Source of the DNA: CAVTWH01 sp963850915
GTDB taxonomy: Bacteria; Actinomycetota; Actinomycetes; Mycobacteriales; Micromonosporaceae
Assembly: GCA_963850915.1 (NCBI GenBank)
Contig: CAWKND010000002.1
Coordinates: forward strand, 1 to 34,077
Direction: 5' to 3'
Length of the DNA: 34,077 nt
Under the pieces are notes generated by a model that saw only the letters and a program-made list of their open reading frames with translations, was not told where the DNA came from and searched no databases. Every line of letters starts with the position of its first letter. Position 1 is the stretch's first letter. The translations under genes were made by a program, and so were the position numbers. Below are positions 16,099-25,442 of the stretch, in pieces.

Positions 16099-18411
16099 AT
16101 GCTGCGCCGGGTGGCCCCCGCCCTCGCCCTGCTGATCGTCGGCGTGATCGGCGTCTTCGGGCTGGCCTCCCGCCCCGCCACCGCCGCACCCACGCAGCAC
16201 GTCGACTACGTCGTGGTCGCCGGCGCCGCAGGGCTGCGCTGGGACGACGTCAATCCGACCAACACCCCGACGCTGTGGAAGCTGGCCCAGGAGGGGTCGG
16301 TGGGCGCGCTGTCGGTACGCTCGGCGACCAACCCCACCTGTCCCGCGGACGGCTGGCTGACGCTCGGCGCCGGCAACCTGGCCGAGCGCAGCGAACGGCA
16401 GCAGCCGCTGGTCGGCGGCGTCTGCCCGGCGATGCAGGTACCGCTGACCAAGCCGGACAGTATCGGCGCCTCGGTCACCGATCAGCCAACGGTGGTACAG
16501 CTGAACAAGAAGCTGCCCTACGGCGCCCAGCCCGGTGCGCTGGCCGAGGCGGTACGGTGCACCGCTGCCGTGGGAACCGGCGCCGCGGTGGCCGCCGCCC
16601 GCCCGTACGGCCGGGTGGACAAGTACTCCGAGGACCTGCCCACCGACTTCCGGGCCTACCTGGCCAGCTGCGTACTGTCCGTCGTCGACCTGGGCACGCT
16701 GGACGCCGTCGACCCGGTGACCCGGCAGGCGCAGGCACACGCGGTGGACGCCCGGCTGGCCACGGTACTGGCCAACCGGCCGAACAAGTCGCTCGTGCTC
16801 GTGGCCGGGCTCGCCGACACCCAGGCCGGTACCCGCCTGCACGTGGCCATCGCCGACGGCCCCGGCTACCAGGGCGGCTGGCTCACCTCCTCAGCACCGC
16901 CCGCTCCGGGTACATCCAACTGGCCGACCTGGCGCCCACCGTGCTCAACTCGCTCGGCAAGCCGATGCCCAGCCAACTCTTCGCCGGCCAGCCGGCCACC
17001 AGCATCTCCGGCCGGCCGGGTTCACTCAACGCGGCGGTGCGGGTACTTGCCGACGCCGACCGGCAGGCCAGTGCGCAACGCGGTGTGGCCACCGGGTTCT
17101 TCACCATCCTCACGGTCGCCGAGCTGCTGCTCTTCGCGGCGGTCGTACCGCTGCTGCGTCGGGCGCGCCGGCATGTCGGACTGCACAACAACCTTCGCCC
17201 GGTGCCCGGCTGGCTGATCAAGCCGGTGGAGCTGGGCCTGGTCGCCGCCGCGCTGGCCATCCCCGCGGCACTGGTCGCCGATGCCGTCCCCTGGTGGCGT
17301 ACCGGCTCCTCGGGGCTGCTCTTCGGCGCGGTCACCGGGGTGTTCGTGGTGGCGTTGACGGCTGCTGTCGGCCGCCGGTCCGTGGTGGCGTAGCGCGCTC
17401 GGGCCGGCCGGCGCGGTCGGCGGGATCAGCACCGCGATCATCGGGCTGGACGTGCTTACCGGCGCCCGACTGCAGCTCAACGGGGTCGCCGGCTACTCGG
17501 CGCTGGAGGGTGGCCGGTACGCCGGCCTGGGTACCGTCGGCCTCGGCCTGTTCACCGCCGGGGTACTCCTGCTGACCGGGGCGCTGGCCCAGCACGTCGG
17601 GCGGCGCTGGCGACCGGCCGCGGTGGCTGGCATCGGCGCCGTGGCGATCGTGGTGGTCGGCAGCCCGTACCTGGGCGCCGACGCGGGCGGTGCGGTCGCG
17701 TTGACCGCCGGGGTCTGCCTGGCGGCCGCGATCTGTACCGGCGGTTGGGTCACCTTCGCCCGGCTGGCCTGGGCCACCCTCGCCGGTATCGCGGTCACCG
17801 CCGGCTTCGCCCTGCTGGACCTGCAGCGCCCGGTGGCCGACCGGGGCCGGCTCGGGCAGCTGCTCAGCGACGCCAGCGGCGGCGACGTCCTGACCGGCAA
17901 CCCGTCGACACCGAACGTGTTCGGCTTCAACGCCGGCCCGCTCACCCTGGTCGCGCTCGGTGCCGTAGTGCTGGCGGCGATCGGCATGCTGGCCCCGTGG
18001 GGCGGTCTGAAACGGGTCTTCGGCCTGTACCCGTCGATCCGGGCCGCGCTCGTCGGGATCACCGTGGCGGCGCTCATCGGCGGTCTGGTGGACGGCGTCG
18101 GGTTCATGGTCGCCGGCGCCGCGGCGGCCACCGCGGTGCCGCTGGCTGCCCTGGCGGCGCTGCGGGTACTCGACCATGCCGACGACCGGTCGGTGGCGAT
18201 CGTGGTCTCGGCCACGGTACCGCCGGACTTCGCGCCCCCGGCAACCGTCGAGCCACCGCCGGAGCCACCCACCGAGCCGGACGACCACCGGGACACCGAC
18301 GCACCCGCCACCCTGGCACTCGCCGACGGCGCTGCGGCCGCGGAGGTACCGGACGGTGCCGAACTGCCCGGATCGGCGCTGCCGGGGTCCGCGCTGCCCG
18401 GGGTGCGCTGA
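16099..18411 (+). CDS. AlkP-superfamily-like polytopic membrane protein (frame-disrupted)
   Basis: About 770 residues after repair. ATG 16099 follows GGGGGAG at 8-nt spacing. Residues 1-35 form a signal or anchor helix (ALALLIVGVIGVFGLASRPA). Residues 38-300 resemble an alkaline-phosphatase/phosphodiesterase fold: VDYVVVAGAAGLRWDDV, then a Ser/Thr-rich TCPADGWLTLGAGN where the nucleophile would lie, and SGYIQLADLAPTVLNSLGKP, the typical late AlkP motif. About ten membrane segments follow (from about 340 to 700), then a Pro/Glu/Ala tail. The metal ligands are incomplete to my eye, so activity is uncertain. The frame changes near 16895 (one C missing in ACCTCCTCAGC) and near 17375 (one extra base in CGCCGGTCCG). 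The family is usually called hypothetical. Its place after the glycosyltransferase suggests an extracytoplasmic envelope step. Confidence 0.65.
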
Positions 18412-18473
18412 GTCGGCGAACGGGCCGGCGCGCCCGGCAAGTACCGCATCGGCGGTTCGGTCAGGGTCTTTGG

Positions 18474-18479
18474 TAGGAT
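18474..18479 (+). promoter_or_regulatory. -10 box of the pyrG promoter
   Basis: TAGGAT is the consensus actinobacterial -10 element, 60 nt before the pyrG start. The predicted start of transcription is about 18485-18488. No good -35 is visible: TTCGGT is too near at 12 nt. Confidence 0.55.
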
Positions 18480-18484
18480 GAAAT

Positions 18485-18532
18485 CCCGTGGATCGCGTGA
18501 TCTTTCACGCGGCGACAAATCAACCACGGGAG
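18485..18532 (+). promoter_or_regulatory. pyrG leader hairpin overlapping the ribosome binding site
   Basis: Two nested perfect stems: CCCGTGG (18485-18491) with CCACGGG (18524-18530), and inside it CGCGTGA (18494-18500) with TCACGCG (18505-18511) around a TCTT loop. The outer 3' arm contains the GGG of the GGGAG ribosome binding site (18528-18532), 6 nt before the TTG start. Folding would hide the site. The 5' arm lies at the predicted transcription start. Alternative pairing between the two GATC copies is weak. Confidence 0.55.
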
Positions 18533-18538
18533 CAAGAG

Positions 18539-20236
<1,698 letters not shown>

Positions 20237-20252
20237 GCACCGCGGCGGACCC

Positions 20253-20879
20253 GTGTCCGGTGAGTACACCGTCCGGGCGCGGCACGAACGCTTCCACGGG
20301 AGCATGTTCGACGTGGTCACCGACGAGGTACTGATGCCCGGCGGCCGGTACGCCGACCGGGACTACATGGTGCACGTGGGCGCCGTGGGCGTGGTGGCAC
20401 TGGACGAGACCGACCGGGTGGTGCTGGTGCACCAGTACCGGCACCCGGTCGGCGGGTACCTGTGGGAGCTGCCGGCCGGCCTGATCGACGTACCCGGTGA
20501 GGAGCTGCCGCTGGCCGCTGCCCGGGAACTGGCCGAGGAGGCCGACCTGGTGGCCGCCGACTGGCGGCTGCTCGCCGACGTACACGTGTCACCCGGCAGC
20601 TCCAACGAGGTCATCCGGCTGTTCCTGGCGCGGGGCCTCACCCCGGTACCGCTCGCCGAACGGCACGAGCGGCACAACGAGGAGGCCGGCATCACCGTCG
20701 AACTGGTCGAGCTGGACCGGGCGGTCGAAATGGCGCTGTCCGGGCAGATCAGCAACGCGGCGTGCCTGGTCGGGGTACTGGCTGCCGCGCGGCTCCGGGA
20801 CCAGGGCTGGCCGGCGGCCGCCCGGTCGCTCAACGCGCCGCTGCCGCGCCGGCCACTCGCGCCGGTCCTGGGGGAGTAG
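20253..20879 (+). CDS. NUDIX hydrolase (ADP-ribose pyrophosphatase type)
   Basis: 208 residues from GTG 20253 (SGEYTVRARHERFHGSMFDV), 17 nt after pyrG. The Nudix box region is GLIDVPGEELPLAAARELAEEADL near residues 78-101, giving the REUxEE core with one extra residue between the first Gly and Glu compared with the strict pattern. Upstream strands (VGAVGVVALDETDRVVLVHQ YR) and the acidic HNEEAGITVEL downstream fit ADP-ribose pyrophosphatases that split ADP-ribose to AMP and ribose-5-phosphate. The syntenic M. tuberculosis gene is Rv1700. Substrate is inferred. Confidence 0.88.
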   Translation: MSGEYTVRARHERFHGSMFDVVTDEVLMPGGRYADRDYMVHVGAVGVVALDETDRVVLVHQYRHPVGGYLWELPAGLIDVPGEELPLAAARELAEEADLVAADWRLLADVHVSPGSSNEVIRLFLARGLTPVPLAERHERHNEEAGITVELVELDRAVEMALSGQISNAACLVGVLAAARLRDQGWPAAARSLNAPLPRRPLAPVLGE

Positions 20880-20883
20880 CCCG

Positions 20884-21258
20884 GTGCTGCGCGAGGCGGA
20901 GTTGGTGGCGTTCCTGGCCAGTACGGATCTGCTCCGGGCCGAGGGGTTCTTCGGCGGGGTACTGGGGCTGGAGCACCTGGAGACCACACCGTTCGCGGCG
21001 CTGTTCCGGGCCGGTACCGGCACGCTGCGGGTGGCGCTGGTGGAGACGGTGGTGGTGGCGCCGTACACCGTGCTCGGTTGGACCGTCCCGGACATCGCGG
21101 CCGGGGTCGCCGGCCTGGCCGCCGCCGGCGTCCCCCCGATCGTCTACGACGGCATGGGGCAGGACGCGGCCGGCGTCTGGACCAGTCCGAGTGGGGCGCG
21201 GGTGGCCTGGTTCCACGACCCGGACGGCAACGTGCTCTCGCTGACCGAGCTGCCCTGA
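20884..21258 (+). CDS. VOC-family (glyoxalase/bleomycin-resistance-like) protein
   Basis: 124 residues from GTG 20884, 4 nt after the NUDIX stop, so co-transcribed. It shows the paired beta-alpha-beta-beta-beta modules of the vicinal oxygen chelate fold: LVAFLASTDLLRAEGFFGGVLGL at the start and WFHDPDGNVLSLTEL at the end, the usual closing strand with its conserved Glu. Metal ligands are not clearly complete at the N-terminus. Members range from isomerases and dioxygenases to drug-binding proteins; function unknown here. Confidence 0.8.
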   Translation: MLREAELVAFLASTDLLRAEGFFGGVLGLEHLETTPFAALFRAGTGTLRVALVETVVVAPYTVLGWTVPDIAAGVAGLAAAGVPPIVYDGMGQDAAGVWTSPSGARVAWFHDPDGNVLSLTELP

Positions 21259-21341
21259 CCCGGGGACGGCACCGGACAGATCGTCAGGTGGCGCGCGCAG
21301 TGGCTGACACATTGCTCCCGGCGTGGCAGCCGGCGCGCGCC

Positions 21342-21347
21342 TAGACT
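21342..21347 (+). promoter_or_regulatory. Candidate -10 box of the ald promoter
   Basis: TAGACT matches TANNNT, with about 80 nt of leader before ald. TTGCTC lies upstream but 24 nt away, too far for a normal -35, so this may be a regulated promoter. An activator (AldR/Lrp type) controls ald in mycobacteria; I see no clear operator here. Confidence 0.35.
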
Positions 21348-21429
21348 CCGGCCGGGGAGGGCGCCGATCGCGCCGTCCGGCAGCAGGTCACCGGCAACGG
21401 CGCCGGTGACGAGGCAGAAGGGGTACACC

Positions 21430-22545
21430 GTGAAGGTCGCCATTCCACGCGAGGTCAAGAACCACGAGTACCGCGTGGCGATCACCCCGGCCGGCGTGCA
21501 CGAGTTCGTGCGCCTCGGTCACCAGGTCTTCATCGAGACCGGCGCCGGGCTCGGCTCGTCCATCACCGACGAGGAGTACGCGGCGGCGGGCGCCAGCATC
21601 CTGCCCGACGCGGACGCCACCTGGGCAACCGGCGAGCTGATCCTGAAGGTCAAGGAGCCGATCGCCGAGGAGCACCACCGGATGCGCGAGGGCCAGGTGC
21701 TCTTCACCTACCTGCACCTGGCCGCCGCCAAGGACGTCACCGACGCGCTGCTCGAGCGCAAGGTCACCGGCATCGCGTACGAGACGGTCGAGTTGGCGGA
21801 CCGGTCGCTGCCGCTGCTCGCCCCGATGTCGGAGGTGGCCGGCCGGCTGGCGCCACAGGTCGGCGCGTACCACCTGATGCGCAACGGTGGCGGCCGGGGC
21901 ACCCTGCTCGGCGGCGTCTCCGGGGTCTACGCGGCCAAGGTCGTGGTGATCGGCGCCGGTGTCTCCGGGGCCAACGCGGCCGCCATCGCCCTGGGCATGC
22001 AGGCCGAGGTGCTGTTGCTGGACAAGAACATCAACCGGCTGCGCCAGGCCGACGCGATCTACCAGGGGCACCTGCAGACGATCGCGTCCAACGCCTACGA
22101 GATCGAGCGCGCCGTCCTCGACGCCGACCTGGTGATCGGTGCCGTGCTGGTACCCGGTGCCAAGGCCCCCACACTGATCTCCAACGATCTGGTGTCCCGG
22201 ATGAAGCCCGGCAGCGTGCTGGTGGACATCGCCATCGACCAGGGCGGCTGCTTCGAGGACTCGCACCCCACCACGCACGCCGATCCGGTCTACAAGGTGC
22301 ACAACTCGATCTTCTACTGCGTGGCCAACATGCCCGGTGCCGTCCCGCACACCAGCACGTACGCGCTGACCAACGTGACCCTGCCGTACGCGGTTGAGCT
22401 GGCCAACCGGGGCTGGCGCGACGCGCTGCGCGCCGACAAGGCACTCGCACTCGGCCTCAACACCTACGATGGCCAGGTCGTCTACGGCGAAGTGGCGCAG
22501 GCGCACGGACTGCCGTCGGTGGACCTCGCCGAGGTACTCGGCTGA
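21430..22545 (+). CDS. ald: Alanine dehydrogenase
   Basis: Interconverts L-alanine and pyruvate plus ammonia with NAD. GTG 21430 follows AGAAGGGG at good spacing; an in-frame upstream ATG at 21406 lacks conserved residues. 371 residues, the family norm. Seen: substrate residues Arg15 (NHEYRVAITP), the Lys in LILKVKEP near 75 and the His in YLHLAAAK near 96; the NAD loop GAGVSGANAAAIALGMQAEV (about 174-193) with the following acidic Asp; and DIAIDQGGCFE near 270. It lies between pyrG-NUDIX-VOC and xerD. In actinobacteria it is typically induced by alanine or low oxygen. Confidence 0.95.
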   Translation: MKVAIPREVKNHEYRVAITPAGVHEFVRLGHQVFIETGAGLGSSITDEEYAAAGASILPDADATWATGELILKVKEPIAEEHHRMREGQVLFTYLHLAAAKDVTDALLERKVTGIAYETVELADRSLPLLAPMSEVAGRLAPQVGAYHLMRNGGGRGTLLGGVSGVYAAKVVVIGAGVSGANAAAIALGMQAEVLLLDKNINRLRQADAIYQGHLQTIASNAYEIERAVLDADLVIGAVLVPGAKAPTLISNDLVSRMKPGSVLVDIAIDQGGCFEDSHPTTHADPVYKVHNSIFYCVANMPGAVPHTSTYALTNVTLPYAVELANRGWRDALRADKALALGLNTYDGQVVYGEVAQAHGLPSVDLAEVLG

Positions 22546-22583
22546 CCGCCCCTACCGAGGTTCCCCCCGCACTGCAGCGCGCC

Positions 22584-23495
22584 GTGCGGGGGTACCTCGA
22601 CCACCTGACCGTGGAGCGGGCGCTGGCCGGCAACACCCTGTCGGCGTACCGGCGTGACCTGAGCCGGTACGTGGAAACCCTTGCGGTACAGGGGATCGGG
22701 GCGCTCGACCAGGTTCGGCCCCGGGACGTGGCGGGGTACCTGGCGACGCTGAACCGGGGCGACGGGGAGCACCCGCCGCTGGCTGCCGCGTCCGCGGCGC
22801 GCGCGGTCAGCGCCGTGCGCGGACTGCACCGCTTCGCCGTGCGGGAAGGGCTCGCCACCGACGACCCGTCCCGGGACATCATCCCGCCCACGCCGCCGCG
22901 CCGGCTGCCCAAGGCACTGGACCTCGACAAGATCGAGGCCTTGCTGGCCGCGCCCGGCCGGGACGGGCCGCTGGCGCTACGGGACACCGCGCTGCTGGAG
23001 TTCCTCTACGGTACCGGCGCACGGATCTCCGAGGCGGTCGGCGCGGCAGTGGACGACCTGGAGCTGGCCGGCGGCAAGGATTCCACGGACAGTTCGGTGC
23101 TGCTGCGGGGCAAGGGCGGGCGGAGCCGGCTGGTACCGGTGGGGCGGCTGGCCGAGGCGGCGGTGTCCGGGTACCTCACCCGGGGCCGGCCGGCGCTGGC
23201 CACCGGGCGCAGCCCGGCGCTGTTCCTGAACTCCCGGGGCGGTGCGCTCTCCCGGCAGAGCGCGTGGACGATCCTGCGTACCGCCGCCGGCCGCGCCGGA
23301 CTCGACCCGGCCAGCCTGTCCCCGCACACGCTGCGCCACTCGTACGCCACCCACCTGCTCGACGGGGGCGCGGACGTACGCGTCGTGCAGGAGCTGCTCG
23401 GCCACGCCTCGGTCACCACCACGCAGATCTACACGCTGGTCACCGTCGACCGGCTGCGCGAGGTCTACGCCACCGCGCACCCGCGCGCCCGCTGA
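22584..23495 (+). CDS. xerD: Tyrosine recombinase XerD
   Basis: 303 residues in the XerC/XerD family that resolves chromosome dimers at dif. The N-terminal core-binding domain (YLDHLTVERALAGNTLSAYR) is followed by the catalytic domain with Arg in GTGARISEAVG, Lys in LRGKGGRSRLVPVG, HTLRHSYATHLLDGG (His and Arg), GHASVTTTQIYT (His and nucleophile Tyr). The start is uncertain. GTG 22584 leaves only two residues before the first helix; an in-frame CTG at 22542, overlapping the ald stop, would add TAPTEVPPALQRA, which resembles the usual N-terminus. It sits where Rv1701 does in M. tuberculosis. It ends 4 nt before the convergent regulator gene. Confidence 0.93.
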   Translation: MRGYLDHLTVERALAGNTLSAYRRDLSRYVETLAVQGIGALDQVRPRDVAGYLATLNRGDGEHPPLAAASAARAVSAVRGLHRFAVREGLATDDPSRDIIPPTPPRRLPKALDLDKIEALLAAPGRDGPLALRDTALLEFLYGTGARISEAVGAAVDDLELAGGKDSTDSSVLLRGKGGRSRLVPVGRLAEAAVSGYLTRGRPALATGRSPALFLNSRGGALSRQSAWTILRTAAGRAGLDPASLSPHTLRHSYATHLLDGGADVRVVQELLGHASVTTTQIYTLVTVDRLREVYATAHPRAR

Positions 23496-23499
23496 GCCC

Positions 23500-24264
23500 T
23501 CACCCGTCCTGCTCTGCCGGCCCGGGCGGCGTGACCGGCGGCTGGGCGGCCAGCCGCGCCTCCAGGACCGCGTAGCGGGCGTCGCGCAGCCGCTGCTGCA
23601 CGTCGGCGGTGATCTTCTTGCCGGCGGCGGCCGCGCTCATCCCCTCGGAGACCAGGAACGCCTGCTCGTCACTTGCCGACCGACCCCACAGGCTGGCCGC
23701 GGCGGCGATAACCGCGATCGGGGGTACCGCCAGCCGCTTGGCCAGCTTCGTCTCGACGGTACCGGCACCCTGCTCCGCCCGGGTCAGCGCGCGCATGTCC
23801 ACGTCGCCGAGCCCGGCCTCCCGGATGTCCCGCATCCGTTGCGTGGCAAGGCTTGCGGCTGCCGCGGTGTCGCCCTCGGGCAGCCGCGGGGTCGGCGTGA
23901 ACGTGCGCCGTACCGGTGCGCCGGTCACGATGCCGAGCAGGTACCCGGCCGGTACCGTCGCGCTGACCGGCTCACCGGCCGGGCTCAGCGCGACCGGTGC
24001 CTCGCCGACCAGCAGGTCAGCCAGGCTCACCCGGATCCCGAGCGCCGCCGAGAGTACGACCGGCAGGGCCAGCAACTGTTCGGCGGTGAGCGCGCGGGTA
24101 CCCCGCTCCACGGACGTGAGCCAGTTCGCGGTCCAGTCGAGGCCGTGGGCGCGTGCCGTGGGTACCAGGTCCTCGCCGGCACGGCCGGCGGCTTGCCGCA
24201 GCCGGCGCAGGTTCCCGGCGATCAGGTCGCGGAGTGAGATGGGCACGTTCGCATCGGTTGGCAC
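23500..24264 (-). CDS. XRE-family helix-turn-helix transcriptional regulator
   Basis: 254 residues from GTG 24264. The first 75 residues form a lambda-repressor-like HTH: SLRDLIAGNLRRLRQAAG, then WTANWLTSVERGTRALTAEQLLALPVVLSAALG, ending ADLL. The rest is a helical region of unknown role (GDVDMRALTRAEQGAGTVET, VLEARLAAQPPVTPPGP) without a recognised ligand domain. The start is set by a promoter at leaderless distance rather than by a ribosome binding site; GTG 24246 is an alternative. It is divergent from the ParA gene and probably regulates itself, perhaps also parA. Targets are unknown. Confidence 0.75.
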   Translation of the reverse strand: MPTDANVPISLRDLIAGNLRRLRQAAGRAGEDLVPTARAHGLDWTANWLTSVERGTRALTAEQLLALPVVLSAALGIRVSLADLLVGEAPVALSPAGEPVSATVPAGYLLGIVTGAPVRRTFTPTPRLPEGDTAAAASLATQRMRDIREAGLGDVDMRALTRAEQGAGTVETKLAKRLAVPPIAVIAAAASLWGRSASDEQAFLVSEGMSAAAAGKKITADVQQRLRDARYAVLEARLAAQPPVTPPGPAEQDG

Positions 24265-24270
24265 GCGCTG

Positions 24271-24299
24271 AAAGTAGCGATGACCAGGGGCGCAGGCAA
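24271..24299 (-). promoter_or_regulatory. Promoter of the XRE regulator, leaderless geometry
   Basis: On the minus strand, -35 TTGCCT (plus-strand 24294-24299) and -10 TACTTT (24271-24276) are separated by exactly 17 nt. The -10 box ends 6 nt before GTG 24264, so the transcript would start at the codon. This is the clearest two-box promoter in the window. Confidence 0.6.
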
Positions 24300-24330
24300 T
24301 CACCGAAGCTGCCAGATTCGCCAACCGACT

Positions 24331-24346
24331 TGCTGGATTCCCAGCA
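24331..24346. promoter_or_regulatory. Palindromic candidate operator between divergent genes
   Basis: TGCTGG-ATTC-CCAGCA is a perfect 6-bp inverted repeat with a 4-nt centre, in the AT-richer middle of the regulator/parA gap. It lies about 32 nt upstream of the regulator's -35 and about 47 nt upstream of the possible parA -10. The size and symmetry suit an HTH dimer; autoregulation is inference. Confidence 0.35.
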
Positions 24347-24392
24347 TTTCAACACGCCGAGCCGGTCTGCGACGGGAGGGGCCGCTGTGGCG

Positions 24393-24398
24393 TACAGT
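24393..24398 (+). promoter_or_regulatory. Candidate -10 box for the parA-scpAB operon
   Basis: TACAGT (TANNNT) on the plus strand, giving a leader of about 70 nt. No convincing -35 is seen 17 nt upstream. Confidence 0.3.
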
Positions 24399-24474
24399 CG
24401 GGCAACGGTACGCGGGTTTCTCCCGGTAGGGCAGCCCGGCAGGACCGGCCGGCGCGGCCGGTGACTCGGCGGAG

Positions 24475-25425
24475 ATGAGGCGCGAGAGGGAGATGACAGG
24501 CATCGGGCGGCAAGCCGATTCGTGGACCTCGGAGCTTCGGGCCGAGCAGTCCTCGCTCGATCTCGGCGCCGAGCTGGGTCCGGCAGACCCCACCGCGTTC
24601 ACCGCCCGTCGCCCCATTCCCCAGCCGATCCCGCTCGACCGGCACGGCCCGGCCCGGATCCTTGCGCTGGCAAACCAGAAGGGTGGCGTCGGCAAGACCA
24701 CGACCACCATCAACCTGGGCGCCGCGCTGGCCGAGTACGGCCGCCGGGTACTGCTCGTCGACTTCGACCCGCAGGGCGCGCTCTCGGTCGGGCTGGGTGT
24801 CAACCCGCACAACCTCGAGCTGTCCATCTACAACCTGCTGATGCACGACGACTGCACCGTCGAGGACATCCGGATCAAGACCGACATCGACGGCCTGCAC
24901 CTGCTGCCCGCCAACATCGATCTGGCGGCCGCCGAGATCCAGCTGGTCACCGAGGTGGCCCGGGAGATGGCACTGGCCCGGCTGCTGCGGCCGGTACTGA
25001 AGGACTACGACTTCATCCTGATCGACTGCCAGCCCTCCCTGGGGCTGCTCGCGATCAACGCGCTGACCTGCGCACACGGCGTGCTGGTCCCGCTGGAGTG
25101 CGAGTTCTTCTCGCTGCGCGGGGTGGCGCTGCTGCTGGACACCATCGACAAGGTACGTGAGCGGCTCAACTTCGACCTGGAGCTGGAAGGCATCCTGGCC
25201 ACCATGTACGACTCGCGCACCACGCACTGCCGCCAGGTACTGCAGCGGGTGGTCGAGGCGTTCGGCGACAAGGTCTACCAGACGGTGATCACCAAGACGG
25301 TGAAGTTCCCCGAGTCGACGGTTGCCGGTACCCCCATCACTTCTCTTGATCCTGCCTCTTCGGGGGCGCGCAACTACCGGCAGTTGGCGCGGGAACTCAT
25401 CGCGCAGGCCGCCGAGCGCTCGTAG
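24475..25425 (+). CDS. ParA-family ATPase (orphan, scpAB-linked)
   Basis: 316 residues; ATG 24475 or ATG 24493 could be the start, both with purine-rich sequence upstream. After a 60-residue N-terminal extension (SWTSELRAEQSSLDLGAELG) comes the deviant Walker A ANQKGGVGKTTTTINLGAAL, Walker A' LLVDFDPQGALSVGLG, Walker B FILIDCQPSLG and a typical ParA/Soj C-terminus (MYDSRTTHCRQV, FPESTVAGTPITSLDP). ParA ATPases move DNA or protein cargo over the nucleoid. No parB is adjacent and I find no parS-like site. In actinobacteria this ParA (Rv1708 position) precedes scpA-scpB, so it probably acts with condensin rather than as the main ParAB. Confidence 0.9.
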   Translation: MRREREMTGIGRQADSWTSELRAEQSSLDLGAELGPADPTAFTARRPIPQPIPLDRHGPARILALANQKGGVGKTTTTINLGAALAEYGRRVLLVDFDPQGALSVGLGVNPHNLELSIYNLLMHDDCTVEDIRIKTDIDGLHLLPANIDLAAAEIQLVTEVAREMALARLLRPVLKDYDFILIDCQPSLGLLAINALTCAHGVLVPLECEFFSLRGVALLLDTIDKVRERLNFDLELEGILATMYDSRTTHCRQVLQRVVEAFGDKVYQTVITKTVKFPESTVAGTPITSLDPASSGARNYRQLARELIAQAAERS

Positions 25426-25442
25426 AAGCCGCCCTCCCGCAC

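Noticed and set aside
18488..18538. An N-terminally longer pyrG starting at GTG 18488
   Set aside because: It would put the coding start inside the leader hairpin and adds residues not typical for the family; TTG 18539 has a ribosome binding site and the standard APSSRTTKHIF N-terminus.
24265..24474. A parS site for the ParA protein
   Set aside because: Nothing close to the TGTTTCACGTGAAACA-type palindrome is present here or elsewhere that I could see; no parB is adjacent.
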